Of a stretch of 57,315 nt of DNA, positions 34,295-43,493 are shown piece by piece; positions within the stretch are counted from its first letter, which is position 1, and the number at the start of each line of letters is the position of its first letter. Source of the DNA: Ruminococcus sp. (GTDB lineage: Bacteria; Bacillota_A; Clostridia; Oscillospirales; Ruminococcaceae); the NCBI GenBank assembly GCA_017480485.1, contig JAFVAN010000037.1, positions 1 through 57,315 of the forward strand. Direction: 5' to 3'. The position numbers were made by a program, and so were the translations under genes. Below the pieces are notes generated by a model. The model had not been told where the DNA came from, did no database searches, and saw only the letters and a list, made by a program, of their open reading frames with translations.

Positions 34295-34356
34295 TATCTT
34301 TGCACCTCCTTCTGGATTTCGCCTGCGCCTTAGGGCACAAGCAAGGATACCTAAAC

Positions 34357-34385
34357 ATTATAACACGCGGCCGACCTTTTGTCAA
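34357..34385 (-). promoter_or_regulatory. rpsF operon promoter
   Basis: TTGACA (34380-34385), 17 bp, TATAAT (34357-34362) on the minus strand. Confidence 0.9.
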
Positions 34386-34448
34386 CCGCGGGCTATTGTG
34401 GGTGTTTGTAAATTTTCTGTTAATTGTAAAGCAAACCGCCGAGCAGCC

Positions 34449-35405
34449 TCAGATGGTGTAGAACCAGTTATCAGCGTTCTCAAAGTCCACCTTTTCCTGC
34501 TCCTTCTTGGAGCCGAAGCTGTAGACCAGCTCCTGAGTCTTGATGCTCACCCTTGCGCCGTCGGGAACGGAGGAGGTTATAAATGCGTTGCCTCCGATAA
34601 CAGCATCCTTGCCAACAACGGTGTCGCCGCCCAGTATCGAGGCTCCCGAATAGATGGTAACATTGTCCTTGATCGTCGGGTGGCGCTTTTTGTTCCTAAG
34701 GCTCTGGCCGCCGCGGGTGGAGAGGGCTCCGAGGGTCACGCCCTGATATACCTTGACGTTGTTTCCGATCACCGTGGTCTCGCCGATAACGATGCCCGTG
34801 CCGTGGTCGATGAAGAAATACTTGCCAAGGGTGACGCCCGGGTGGATGTCGATGCCCGTAAGGCTGTGAGCGTGCTCTGTCATCATCCTCGGGATAAGGG
34901 GCACGCCCAGCAGGAACAGCTCGTGGGCGATGCGGCTGGTAAGTATGGCGTAGAGCCCGGGGTAGGAGAAGATTATCTCGTCCTTGCTGTAGGCGGCGGG
35001 GTCGCCGTCGTAGGCGGCCTGGATGTCCGTCTCGATATACTCCCTTATCATCGGCAGCTTGCCAAGGAACTCAAAGGTTATCCTCTCGGCCTCCCTGTTC
35101 AACGCCTCGGCCTCCGCTTCGGCGAACTCCTCGCGGTAGGGCAGCACAAGGGTGATCTGCTTGATCAGGTTGAAGATAACGTCCTCCAGCAGGGTCGTTG
35201 TGTTGTTGCGGATGGTGTAGAAGCGGTAGCCCCTGCTCCTGAAATATCCCGGGAACACGAGCCGCCTCAGCTTTTCGAGGATGTCCACAACAGCCTCCCT
35301 CTCGGGATGGTTGAAGTGCTTTATCTCGTCCACGGAGCGCCCGCCCTTGTAGTCCTCCATCAGGGTCTCCGCAAGCTGTTCTATCCTGTCGTTTATTTCA
35401 TTCAT
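34449..35405 (-). CDS. cysE: Serine O-acetyltransferase (EpsC type)
   Basis: About 318 aa starting at ATG MNEINDR; a TTG start 30 bp upstream is possible as neither has a strong ribosome site. The N-terminal helical part is the EpsC-like extension. The left-handed beta-helix hexapeptide repeats follow: DIHPGVTLGKYFFIDHGTG, VIGETTVIGNNVKVYQGVTLGA and IKDNVTIYSGASILGG. It makes O-acetylserine for cysteine synthesis. It lies 37 bp downstream of the zinc-ribbon membrane protein. Confidence 0.92.
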   Translation of the reverse strand: MNEINDRIEQLAETLMEDYKGGRSVDEIKHFNHPEREAVVDILEKLRRLVFPGYFRSRGYRFYTIRNNTTTLLEDVIFNLIKQITLVLPYREEFAEAEAEALNREAERITFEFLGKLPMIREYIETDIQAAYDGDPAAYSKDEIIFSYPGLYAILTSRIAHELFLLGVPLIPRMMTEHAHSLTGIDIHPGVTLGKYFFIDHGTGIVIGETTVIGNNVKVYQGVTLGALSTRGGQSLRNKKRHPTIKDNVTIYSGASILGGDTVVGKDAVIGGNAFITSSVPDGARVSIKTQELVYSFGSKKEQEKVDFENADNWFYTI

Positions 35406-35442
35406 GATGCTCAGTCCAATCTGTAGAAAAATCAAAGCTATA

Positions 35443-36504
35443 TTATTTTATATTGTACATTATAAACATCCCCAACACCACCAGGGCAAAGTAGACCAGC
35501 ACCGAGAACAGGAACGCCCCGACCGACACGCCGCCCTTGGCGCTGATGCGGGCATTAACCATTTCCTCGCTGTCCTCCGTGCTCTCGCGGATGCGCTTGA
35601 TGTTCCTCTTCGCGGATTTGTAGTACCAGTAATTTGCGAAGATCGCGGCAATGCAGCGCACCGCCATCAGCAGCGTCGAGGTGATGTTAAGCAGCATCTG
35701 GAATTTCGAGCCCGTAACATTAAGGCTGTTGAGCAGCACGATATTCGGGAAGCTGCCCGTGTTGTCCATCGCGATGAGGTAGATGAAGGACGGTATCGAG
35801 AGCCCAAGGAACAGCACCAGAAAAAGCGTTCCCAGCAGCGGCATCTTGCGGTAGAAGAAATAGTATTCGGGGAAGATGAGCGCGGGGAAATTGATGCTCG
35901 CCTTGCCGCCGAATTTCGCAAAGCGGATAAAGCTCGTCAAAAACGAGAACTGGTTCTTGCCCACGTAGCGGGCGTAATCCCCAAGCTTGACGCCGTCAAT
36001 GTCCGAGTCCTGATCGAAGCGCATGGCAGGGGCGCCATAGGACGGCATACCCTGTCCGCCGTAGGGGGCGTTGTATCGGCCGTTCCCGCCCTGGGCCGGG
36101 CCGCCGTAGGGGGGCTGACCGTATGGGCTCTGGCCGTATGGGTTTTGGCCGTAGGGCGGCTGTCCGTAACCGGGGCCGTAGGGCGCCGAGCCATTGAAGG
36201 GTCTGGGCTCGCCGTAAGCGCCGCCAAGGGGCATACCGCAGCGGTTGCAGAAAAGGCCGTAGGGCGGGTTCTCCTGTCCGCAGCGGGCGCAGCGTTTGGG
36301 CTCTCCCGTCGCTGCCGCGGGATCTCCCTGCTCCTCTGTCCACGCTCCGCCGTTTTCGTGCAGCACAGTGTTGGTGCAGCCTTCATTTTCGGTGTAGCAG
36401 CTGCGGTGATAGGGGGTGCCGCAGTCGGGGCAGACCACAACGTCGTCAACGTCCGTAAACATCCTGCCGCAAGCAAAGCACTTGCAGCCCGAGTATCTGT
36501 TCAT
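35443..36504 (-). CDS. Zinc-ribbon and RING-like membrane protein (DUF2628-like)
   Basis: 353 aa. Residues 8-45 have CxxC...CPDCGTPYHRSC, the prokaryotic RING finger pattern; CARCGQENPPYGLFCNRCG near 92 is a zinc ribbon. A PYGQ/PYGG repeat linker (about 115-165) follows, then a globular segment and three or four membrane helices (about 230-350). No enzymatic site is visible. It probably senses or scaffolds at the membrane; function unknown. First gene of a pair with cysE. Confidence 0.82.
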   Translation of the reverse strand: MNRYSGCKCFACGRMFTDVDDVVVCPDCGTPYHRSCYTENEGCTNTVLHENGGAWTEEQGDPAAATGEPKRCARCGQENPPYGLFCNRCGMPLGGAYGEPRPFNGSAPYGPGYGQPPYGQNPYGQSPYGQPPYGGPAQGGNGRYNAPYGGQGMPSYGAPAMRFDQDSDIDGVKLGDYARYVGKNQFSFLTSFIRFAKFGGKASINFPALIFPEYYFFYRKMPLLGTLFLVLFLGLSIPSFIYLIAMDNTGSFPNIVLLNSLNVTGSKFQMLLNITSTLLMAVRCIAAIFANYWYYKSAKRNIKRIRESTEDSEEMVNARISAKGGVSVGAFLFSVLVYFALVVLGMFIMYNIK

Positions 36505-36670
36505 GATATTCCTCCTTCCAGAGGGTCAACATACTTATTCCATTTTATTATAGCATACTTTTTTCCAAAAAGCTATAGTTTTTGAAAATATTTCTTCTAT
36601 CTTTCACAAATGCACCTGCCCGAGGCCAGCCCAGCCCTCTCTCCCCTGCGGCCCGCTCTCCCCGAAAAAT

Positions 36671-36785
36671 TATGCTGACAGCACAATATATTATGCTGTC
36701 AGCATAATTTCTTGACGAAATCAACAATCAAGAGAGGCTGTTTCTGTGCTTTTATCCAAAATTTTGCGATTATGCTGGCAGCATA
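36671..36785. promoter_or_regulatory. Three TATGCTGnCAGCATA palindromic sites
   Basis: Copies at 36671-36685 (degenerate end), 36692-36706 and 36771-36785. The first two are 21 bp apart (two helical turns) and together form a 17-bp-arm inverted repeat; the third touches the -35 box of the downstream gene. This is what a repressor or activator operator set looks like. The rest of 36505-36670 shows no gene. Confidence 0.75.
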
Positions 36786-36814
36786 GTGACATTTTGCACA
36801 AAACGTGATATAAT
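36786..36814 (+). promoter_or_regulatory. Promoter of the Cys-repeat lipoprotein
   Basis: GTGACA (36786-36791), 17 bp, TATAAT (36809-36814), directly adjoining the third palindrome. Confidence 0.75.
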
Positions 36815-36864
36815 GTCGGTATGATAATATAATCATATTATTTCAAATCGAGGGAGGAGATCAT

Positions 36865-37983
36865 ATGAATATCAAGAAGATCTTTTTAACAGTTTTAACG
36901 GCTGCAATGTGCCTGTCCGCTGCAGGCTGCGGAGACACAGATGAAAGCAAGGGCGAAAACAAAGCAGCTAATGAAACAGCTACGACCACCACAGCAAAGG
37001 AAGCAACTACAACCACCGCTGCAACAGAGTCAACCACAACGACCACAACTAAAAAAGAACATCAGCACATTTGGGAAGAAGCAAATTGCCAGCAGCCCAA
37101 GACCTGTAAAGAGTGTGGAGCAACAACAGGTGATATCGGCGATCACATTTGGATAGACGCCACCTGCCAAGCTCCTCAAACTTGTTCTGTATGTGGCATT
37201 ACCGAGGGCGACCCTCTCGAACACAACTGGATGGAAGCAACTTGCACAGAACCAAAAACTTGTTTGGATTGTGGAACTACAGAGGGAAAGCCTGCTGGTC
37301 ACAGCTGGATAGAAGCGACCTGCTTGGACCCCAAGACCTGCAGTATTTGCGGCGAGACCGAAGGAACAACAACATCCCACCAATGGATAGCCGCGACCTG
37401 TGTTAGTCCTAAGACCTGCGCTGTATGCGGAGAAACAAGCGGCTCGCCTAAATCGCACAGTTGGCAATCGGCTACTTGTACAACACCAAAGACCTGCAAA
37501 ACGTGCGGCACAACTCAGGGCGAGGCATTGGGCCACAGATGGAGAGATGCGACCTTCAGCGAACCGAAGAAATGTTATAGATGCGGAGCTACTGAAGGAT
37601 CTCCTTTAGATGCCAGTGCGGGCAGGACCTGCGTAATATCCACTCCCCTTCCCAAAGAGATCAGTAACTATAGCTACAATAATAGGATCAACGATACAAT
37701 CGTTGTATCAAATATTACTTACACCTTTGAAGGCCATGCCGGCGGTTCAGTTAACCTTATCGTATACTGCTCCGGTTATAAGCTTTATGATGCCAATGGC
37801 GCAGGACAATCCAGAAGCGGTAAAATAGCGATCAAGCTTTACGATGGATACGGTAACGTAAAAGACAGCAAGATCTTATATACGCCTTCACTTGCCGAGG
37901 GGCAGTATTTCAGCAACGAAAGTGCCACATTCTATAGAGTAGAAGAAGGAAATTACTCTATTGAGATCATGGGTACTAATTGA
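36865..37983 (+). CDS. Lipoprotein with seven Cys-rich tandem repeats
   Basis: 372 aa, ATG after GAGGGAGGAGATCAT. Lipobox AAGC-G, then a Thr/Glu/Lys-rich linker. From about residue 68 seven repeats of about 24 residues follow the pattern HxWxxATCxxPKTCxxCGxTxG, so each gives three Cys and one His, a zinc-knuckle-like spacing outside the cell. The last repeat has Phe for the first Cys. A C-terminal beta-rich domain of about 115 residues ends the protein. Function unknown; metal binding or disulfide-stabilised adhesion are possible. Confidence 0.82.
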   Translation: MNIKKIFLTVLTAAMCLSAAGCGDTDESKGENKAANETATTTTAKEATTTTAATESTTTTTTKKEHQHIWEEANCQQPKTCKECGATTGDIGDHIWIDATCQAPQTCSVCGITEGDPLEHNWMEATCTEPKTCLDCGTTEGKPAGHSWIEATCLDPKTCSICGETEGTTTSHQWIAATCVSPKTCAVCGETSGSPKSHSWQSATCTTPKTCKTCGTTQGEALGHRWRDATFSEPKKCYRCGATEGSPLDASAGRTCVISTPLPKEISNYSYNNRINDTIVVSNITYTFEGHAGGSVNLIVYCSGYKLYDANGAGQSRSGKIAIKLYDGYGNVKDSKILYTPSLAEGQYFSNESATFYRVEEGNYSIEIMGTN

Positions 37984-38002
37984 TACCACCATAATTCCGA
38001 TA

Positions 38003-38040
38003 AAGGGCTGTTCCCATTTCTGTGGAACAGCCCTTGTTCT
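38003..38040 (+). terminator. Terminator of the Cys-repeat lipoprotein
   Basis: AAGGGCTGTTCC pairs with GGAACAGCCCTT around 9 nt, followed by TGTTCT. Confidence 0.8.
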
Positions 38041-38086
38041 ATGCTATGAACGGCCATCGGTTATCGCTGCTTTGACAAAATATTTT

Positions 38087-38115
38087 TTGACAAACTCACC
38101 AAACTGTGTTATAAT
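38087..38115 (+). promoter_or_regulatory. prfB promoter
   Basis: TTGACA (38087-38092), 17 bp, TATAAT (38110-38115). Confidence 0.88.
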
Positions 38116-38147
38116 GAAAACAACTATAACCGCAAGGAGCAATGAAC

Positions 38148-39281
38148 ATGATATTTCTGGAAAATCTGAGATCGAGGCTTGAAAGCTACAAGCCGAAAAT
38201 AAAGGAGCTTTCCGAGGTCTTTGACATCGAGAACAGCAAGGAGCGGGTGGAGGAGCTGCATAACAAGGCTGCCGAGCCCGGCTTCTGGGACGACCTGGAG
38301 ACCTCGCAGAAGGTACTACAGGAGACCCGCACCCTGGAGGGCAGGCTGGAAAAATACGACAAGCTCACCCGTTCCGCAGAGGACATCGAGGTGATGCTTG
38401 AAATGGCCGCCGAGGAGGACGACGAGAGCATGATCGCCGACATCGAGCAGGAGCTGGAATCTCTGGCCTCTCAGGTGGACGCCCTCACCCTTGCCTCCCT
38501 GCTGACAGGCGAGTACGACAAGAACAACGCCATCCTGAATTTCCATTCGGGCGCGGGCGGCACAGAGGCTCAGGACTGGAACGAGATGCTCTACCGTATG
38601 TACACCCGCTGGGGCGAGGCCCACGGCTTCAAGGTCAATGTGCTCGATGTGCTGGAGGGCAGCGAGGCAGGCCTTCAGTCCGCCTCCATCGCTATCGAGG
38701 GCGAGAACGCCTACGGCTATCTTAAAGGCGAAGCGGGCATCCACCGCCTTGTGCGTGTGTCTCCCTTCGACTCTCAGGGCCGCCGCCACACCTCCTTCGC
38801 GGCGGTGGACGTTATGCCCGACCTGCCCGAGGACGTGGAGATCGACATCCGCCCCGAGGACATCGAGATGCAGGTCTACCGCTCCTCCGGTGCGGGCGGC
38901 CAGCACATCAACAAGACCTCCTCGGCTGTGCGCCTGATACACAAGCCCACAGGCATCGTCGCCGCCTGCCAGACCCAGCGCTCCCAGTTCCAGAACCGCG
39001 ACTACGCCATGCGTATGTTAAAGGCAAAGCTCTTGGAGATCAAGCTGCAGCAGAACCTTGAGAAGATAGAGGACATCAAGGGCGTCCAGAAGGAGATCGC
39101 ATGGGGCTCCCAGATTCGCTCCTACGTCTTCATGCCCTACCAGCTGGTGAAGGACCACCGCACCGATTTTGAGACCGCCAACATTCAGGCCGTTATGGAC
39201 GGCGATCTGGACGGCTTCATAAACGCCTACCTTAAATCCCTCTCCCTCGGGAACTTGAAGGACGAGGATGTAAGAGAATAA
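38148..39281 (+). CDS. prfB: Peptide chain release factor 2, without programmed frameshift
   Basis: About 377 aa, starting at the ATG 8 nt after AAGGAGC. SPFDSQGRRHTSF is the stop-codon recognition loop and SSGAGGQHINKTSSAVRLIH the GGQ motif for hydrolysis. It ends translation at UGA and UAA. In many bacteria prfB carries a +1 frameshift at CTTTGAC near codon 25. Here that string is present at 38219-38225 but is read in frame as part of GTC TTT GAC, so no shift is needed. Confidence 0.96.
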   Translation: MIFLENLRSRLESYKPKIKELSEVFDIENSKERVEELHNKAAEPGFWDDLETSQKVLQETRTLEGRLEKYDKLTRSAEDIEVMLEMAAEEDDESMIADIEQELESLASQVDALTLASLLTGEYDKNNAILNFHSGAGGTEAQDWNEMLYRMYTRWGEAHGFKVNVLDVLEGSEAGLQSASIAIEGENAYGYLKGEAGIHRLVRVSPFDSQGRRHTSFAAVDVMPDLPEDVEIDIRPEDIEMQVYRSSGAGGQHINKTSSAVRLIHKPTGIVAACQTQRSQFQNRDYAMRMLKAKLLEIKLQQNLEKIEDIKGVQKEIAWGSQIRSYVFMPYQLVKDHRTDFETANIQAVMDGDLDGFINAYLKSLSLGNLKDEDVRE

Positions 39282-39319
39282 ACGGATCATATCAAACGAC
39301 CACTAAAAGGAGGAACAAA

Positions 39320-40903
39320 ATGAAAAAGCTTTTGACGGCAGCGCTCTCTGCGGCGCTCATGTTCGGTACTGTTGCAGCGCTGCCTGCTGACAGCGTGCTG
39401 AACAACACTCCCGTTGCCGGCGCAGCAGAGATCGCAGAACCTATCATGTACACGAAGACATGGGGCTACAAGATCACCAATGAGGGCGCCATGCTGGTCG
39501 AGTATCTCGGCAGCAAGACGGCAACGAGCCTCACCATTCCCGAGAAGATCGACGGGCATATTGTAACAATGATCGGCTCAACAGCCCTCCAGGGCATGAC
39601 AAAGCTGAAAACGCTCACCCTGTCCAGCGGCATCGGCTGGAACTTCTCTGCGGACTGTGTTAAAGATTGCTCCTCCCTGACGACGATAAACGTCAGCAAG
39701 GACAACGAAAAGCTGCGCTCGTATGACGGCGCATTATGCTGGCATACCTTTTTCAACGGTCAGGAAATGGCGATGATAACCTGCATACCTCCCGCAAAGG
39801 AGACTCTGACTATCCCTTCGGGCTTAAACGTTGTGTGGCTGAACGGCGCTGATTATTACTGCACCAAGCTCAAAGAGATCAATGTTGAAGAAGGCGAGAC
39901 AAACATCTGGAGCTATGACGGCGTTGTTTATTACAAGAACACCGACAGCGATATCAACATCACGAACGCCCTGTCCGTTATCCCCAACGCAAAGACCGAG
40001 CTTTATATCCCGAGCATAGTGGACTATATAGATGAGGACGTGTTCAAAAACAGGAATATCAAGACCATCTACGGTGCAAAGGGCTCGGCCGCCGAAACAT
40101 TCGCAAAGGAGCACAGCATAAAGTTCGTCGCCAAGAACGATCTCTTTACCTGCAAGGCGACTATTCCATATTCAAGCTACACCTACCGCGGGCGCGGCAT
40201 AAAGCCCACCGTTACCGTCAAGGATGCAAACGGCAAGAAGCTCACCAAGGGCACGGATTACACGGTCTCATATTCCAACAACACCAAGGTCGGCACCGCG
40301 ACAATAACGATCAAGGGCAAGGGCAGCTATTTCGGCGAGCTCAAAAAGACCTTCAAGGTAAAGCCGCTCGATCTTTCGTCAAGCTACGCGAAAGTGACTA
40401 TCCCCTACTCTTCCTACACCTACACGGGCAGCCAGATCAAGCCGGCTGTCAAGGTGAAATTCAAGGACGGCGACATTATCCCGACTTCGGACTATACGTT
40501 CTCGTATTCCAACAACACCAAAGTCGGCGTGGCGACGATAACCGTCAAGGCCAAGGGCTCGAACACCACGGGCACATACAAAAAGGAATTTGTCGTTAAG
40601 CCCGAGAAGAACGCGATAAAATCCATAAGCTCAACAAAGGGCGCGTTCAAGATCACATGGAATAAAGCCACCGCAGGCGCTACGGGCTATCAGGTGCAGT
40701 ATTCGACCGACAAGAACTTCAAGACCAATGTTCACAGCTACACATCTACAAATCTTTCCGACCTCTCCGAGAACTTCTCGAGCGTTCCGAAGAGCGGCGA
40801 GACATGGTATGTCAAGGTGCGCTCGTTCGTGACCAAGGACGGCAAGGCGACCTCGACACGGTATGGAAATTACAGCGATGTAAAGACTATCAAGGTAAAA
40901 TAA
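39320..40903 (+). CDS. Secreted LRR (BspA-like) protein with Ig-like and FN3-like domains
   Basis: 527 aa, ATG after AAAGGAGGAACAAA. A signal peptide (ending near AGAAE) is followed by BspA-type leucine-rich repeats (LTIPEKIDGHIVTMIGSTAL, about 60-250), then two tandem Ig-like modules beginning IPYSSYTYRG and IPYSSYTYTG (about 275-430), and a terminal fibronectin-III-like domain (KGAFKITWNKA...GYQVQYS). There is no anchor. It is likely extracellular and adhesive or substrate-binding. Its last 240 residues are nearly identical to those of the next gene. Confidence 0.82.
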   Translation: MKKLLTAALSAALMFGTVAALPADSVLNNTPVAGAAEIAEPIMYTKTWGYKITNEGAMLVEYLGSKTATSLTIPEKIDGHIVTMIGSTALQGMTKLKTLTLSSGIGWNFSADCVKDCSSLTTINVSKDNEKLRSYDGALCWHTFFNGQEMAMITCIPPAKETLTIPSGLNVVWLNGADYYCTKLKEINVEEGETNIWSYDGVVYYKNTDSDINITNALSVIPNAKTELYIPSIVDYIDEDVFKNRNIKTIYGAKGSAAETFAKEHSIKFVAKNDLFTCKATIPYSSYTYRGRGIKPTVTVKDANGKKLTKGTDYTVSYSNNTKVGTATITIKGKGSYFGELKKTFKVKPLDLSSSYAKVTIPYSSYTYTGSQIKPAVKVKFKDGDIIPTSDYTFSYSNNTKVGVATITVKAKGSNTTGTYKKEFVVKPEKNAIKSISSTKGAFKITWNKATAGATGYQVQYSTDKNFKTNVHSYTSTNLSDLSENFSSVPKSGETWYVKVRSFVTKDGKATSTRYGNYSDVKTIKVK

Positions 40904-40919
40904 GCATAACGCATAAGCA

Positions 40920-40949
40920 AAGCCCCGTCGGAAAAGGCGGGGCTTTTTC
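40920..40949 (+). terminator. Terminator
   Basis: AAGCCCCG pairs with CGGGGCTT around 10 nt, followed by TTTCG. Confidence 0.8.
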
Positions 40950-40970
40950 GCTTAAATTCGGCTTATACTA

Positions 40971-40999
40971 TTTACAAAAGCGGAAAAATATGTTATAAT
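40971..40999 (+). promoter_or_regulatory. Promoter of the second twin secreted protein
   Basis: TTTACA (40971-40976), 17 bp, TATAAT (40994-40999). Confidence 0.8.
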
Positions 41000-41055
41000 C
41001 TCCTTGTAAACAGGCTCACGGAAGAGCCTGAACAGAAAAACAAGGAGGAATGGAT

Positions 41056-42975
41056 ATGGTTTCACGAAGTTTTTCGATCAAGCTGGCGGCAGCGGCGCTG
41101 CTTATGCTGGTCTGCTTGTTCGCGGTGGGAGGCATGAAGGCCTCGGCTGCAACAGCGATCACTCGCGCCGAGATCTCGATCGACGCACCCGAGAACGGCA
41201 AGACCGTCGATTTCACCCCGACTATCACGGAAGGCACGGGCTTTAATGTCAGCACCACGGCCACGGAGAGCCGCGATTATTACGACTACGACACATACCG
41301 CACCTTCTCTCACATCCTGCGCAGCGGCGTCGGCTGGTACAACGTCACCGACAAAAAGGCCGAGGCCAAGGCAGGCAAATACGCCTCGAACCACGAGTAT
41401 TCCCTGATGATAAAGCTTGTGGCGAAGTCGGGCTATTACTTTGACTCACAGAGCTTCTATGCCACCATCAACGGTCAGAGAGCAGGCGCGACCTACACCA
41501 ATGCAAATTCAAGCGGCTTCCAGACAGTTTATCTCGAGCTCGGCTTCGAGTATTTTGACTACGACCTGTATGACATCTATTTCCGCGGCGGAAGCAGTGA
41601 TCCTGTCAGAGTTACGGGCGGCAACGCCTCGGATATCCTCGGGGACGGAATGTTTTCCTTTGACGCCAAGACCAGTACCCTGAACATCAACAGCGGCACC
41701 TACGACGCCCAGGGCGGAGAAGGCATCTTGTTCAGAATGACAGGCATTACTATCAGCGTTAACGGCAACGCCACCATAACGAACTGCACAGACGCTATTG
41801 CCTTTGACTACAATGCGACCATTACAGGCAAGGGCAAGCTGACCATCAAAGACTGTAAATGGTGCGGCATAATGACAAACGGCTCTTTGACCATTAAAAA
41901 CACGAGCCTTGATATAACATCGGGGTCTGAATCCATTATGGGCAACGTTTACGGGGATCATTATGACACAACACTTACCATTGATAATTCCGATATCACC
42001 GCCGTCACAACGGGCGGTAATGACGAATACCCATACCCTGTCATCGCCTATTTCACGAGCGGCTTAAAGCTCGAAAACTGCACTCTCAAGACCCCAGCCG
42101 GCGGCAAATACAAAAAAGTAGTCTATGACGAGGAGCAGGGCATTTACGATTCTGCGCTCTACACCTCGGACGGCAAAGAGGCGGACAAGCTGAAGATCAC
42201 CCGGAACGGAGAATACATCGGCTACAGCAAGATCACTATCCCCTATTCAAGCTACACCTACCGCGGACGCGGCATCAAGCCGACAGTCACCGTCAAGGAC
42301 GGCTCCACCAAGCTGGTAAAGGGCACGGACTACACCGTTTCCTATTCCAACAACACCAACGTCGGCACCGCGACGATCACCGTGACAGGCAAGGGCAAGT
42401 ATGCAGGCACCTACAAAAAGACCTTCAAGGTAAAGCCGCTTGATCTGACATCAAGCTACGCCAAGATCACTATCCCCTACAGCAGCTACACCTACACGGG
42501 CTCGGCTATCAAGCCCAAGGTGACCGTCAAGTTCAAGGACGGCGACGTGATACCCACCACCGACTACACGCTTTCATATTCCAATAACAAGAATGTCGGC
42601 GTGGCGACTATCACGGTCAAGGGCACAGGCAAGAACACCACCGGCACATACAAGAAAACCTTTGTCGTAAAGCCCGCGAAGAACGCGATAAAGTCCATCA
42701 CCACCACCAAGGGCGCCTTCAAGATAACATGGACCAAGGCCACCGCAGGGGCCGTGGGCTATCAGGTGCAGTATTCGACCGACAAGAATTTCAAGACCAA
42801 TGTTCACTCATACACCTCGACAAATCTTTCCGACCTTAGCGAGAACTTCTCAAGCGTTCCGAAGAGCGGCGAGACATGGTATGTCAAGGTGCGCTCGTTC
42901 GTAACGAAGGACGGCAAGGCGACCTCCACACGCTACGGCAATTACAGTGATGTGAAGTCCATAACAGTCAAGTAA
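41056..42975 (+). CDS. Secreted beta-helix protein with Ig-like and FN3-like domains
   Basis: About 639 aa. ATG at 41056 is 6 nt after AAGGAGGA. A signal peptide ends at AASAA-type sequence near residue 35. Residues of about 35-180 are a novel domain rich in Tyr/Asp, residues of about 190-370 are repetitive beta-helix-like (INVNGNATITNC, GKGKLTIKDC), and then the same two Ig-like and one FN3-like modules as the previous gene. It shares that C-terminus almost exactly but has a different N-terminus, so it was built by module exchange. Substrate unknown. Confidence 0.82.
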   Translation: MVSRSFSIKLAAAALLMLVCLFAVGGMKASAATAITRAEISIDAPENGKTVDFTPTITEGTGFNVSTTATESRDYYDYDTYRTFSHILRSGVGWYNVTDKKAEAKAGKYASNHEYSLMIKLVAKSGYYFDSQSFYATINGQRAGATYTNANSSGFQTVYLELGFEYFDYDLYDIYFRGGSSDPVRVTGGNASDILGDGMFSFDAKTSTLNINSGTYDAQGGEGILFRMTGITISVNGNATITNCTDAIAFDYNATITGKGKLTIKDCKWCGIMTNGSLTIKNTSLDITSGSESIMGNVYGDHYDTTLTIDNSDITAVTTGGNDEYPYPVIAYFTSGLKLENCTLKTPAGGKYKKVVYDEEQGIYDSALYTSDGKEADKLKITRNGEYIGYSKITIPYSSYTYRGRGIKPTVTVKDGSTKLVKGTDYTVSYSNNTNVGTATITVTGKGKYAGTYKKTFKVKPLDLTSSYAKITIPYSSYTYTGSAIKPKVTVKFKDGDVIPTTDYTLSYSNNKNVGVATITVKGTGKNTTGTYKKTFVVKPAKNAIKSITTTKGAFKITWTKATAGAVGYQVQYSTDKNFKTNVHSYTSTNLSDLSENFSSVPKSGETWYVKVRSFVTKDGKATSTRYGNYSDVKSITVK

Positions 42976-42988
42976 AAAACACAAGCAA

Positions 42989-43033
42989 AGAGGGCATCCT
43001 TTCCCGCTGGGGAAGGAACGCCCTCTGTTTTTT
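42989..43033 (+). terminator. Terminator
   Basis: AGAGGGC pairs with GCCCTCT, with an inner CCTTTCC/GGAAGG helix, followed by a T run. Confidence 0.85.
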
Positions 43034-43046
43034 CGCCTTTTAAAAC

Positions 43047-43493
43047 CTATTCCGCGAAGTCCAGCCAGAAGCCGCCCACGCGGCCGCCCTCCTCAAAGAC
43101 ATAGGTGAGGCTTATGTCCCGCTTGGAGTAGTCAAGGATGCACTCGGTAACGGTCAGCCCCGACTCAACGGAGGACATGGTGTCGATGTGGCCCTCGTAG
43201 TCTCCCGCATCCACGGCAAGCACGTTCCAGTAGGCCTCCAGCTGCTCGGCGGAGAGCTTTTCATAAAGCTCTGCATTGAAGGAGGCCCGCACCTTTTCAT
43301 AGCTGCCCTCCATCATGTATTCGCTGAGCGTCACGGCCTCCTCTGTGGTGCTAAGGCCCGCGAGCTCCTCGGGGAAGGCGGCGGTGGCCGTGGTGGTCTC
43401 GGCGGCAGAGGCCGCCTCGGCTGTGCTTGAGTCCGAGTCCCCGCAGGCGGTCAGCAGCAGGCAGGCCGCAAGGATGATAAATGCTTTTTTCAT
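43047..43493 (-). CDS. Small lipoprotein, DUF3887-like
   Basis: 148 aa, ATG after AAAGGAGACGACT. Lipobox LTAC-G, then an Ala/Thr/Glu linker (about 20-45) and a roughly 95-residue domain (EEAVTLSEYMMEGSYEKVRASF...GLTVTECILDYSK) with the NTF2-like look of DUF3887. These domains often precede hydrolases; here it is alone. Function unknown. Confidence 0.72.
   Translation of the reverse strand: MKKAFIILAACLLLTACGDSDSSTAEAASAAETTTATAAFPEELAGLSTTEEAVTLSEYMMEGSYEKVRASFNAELYEKLSAEQLEAYWNVLAVDAGDYEGHIDTMSSVESGLTVTECILDYSKRDISLTYVFEEGGRVGGFWLDFAE

Noticed and set aside
34295..34356. S6:S18 autoregulatory RNA in the rpsF leader
   Set aside because: A hairpin exists, but the expected CCG motif could not be placed with confidence.
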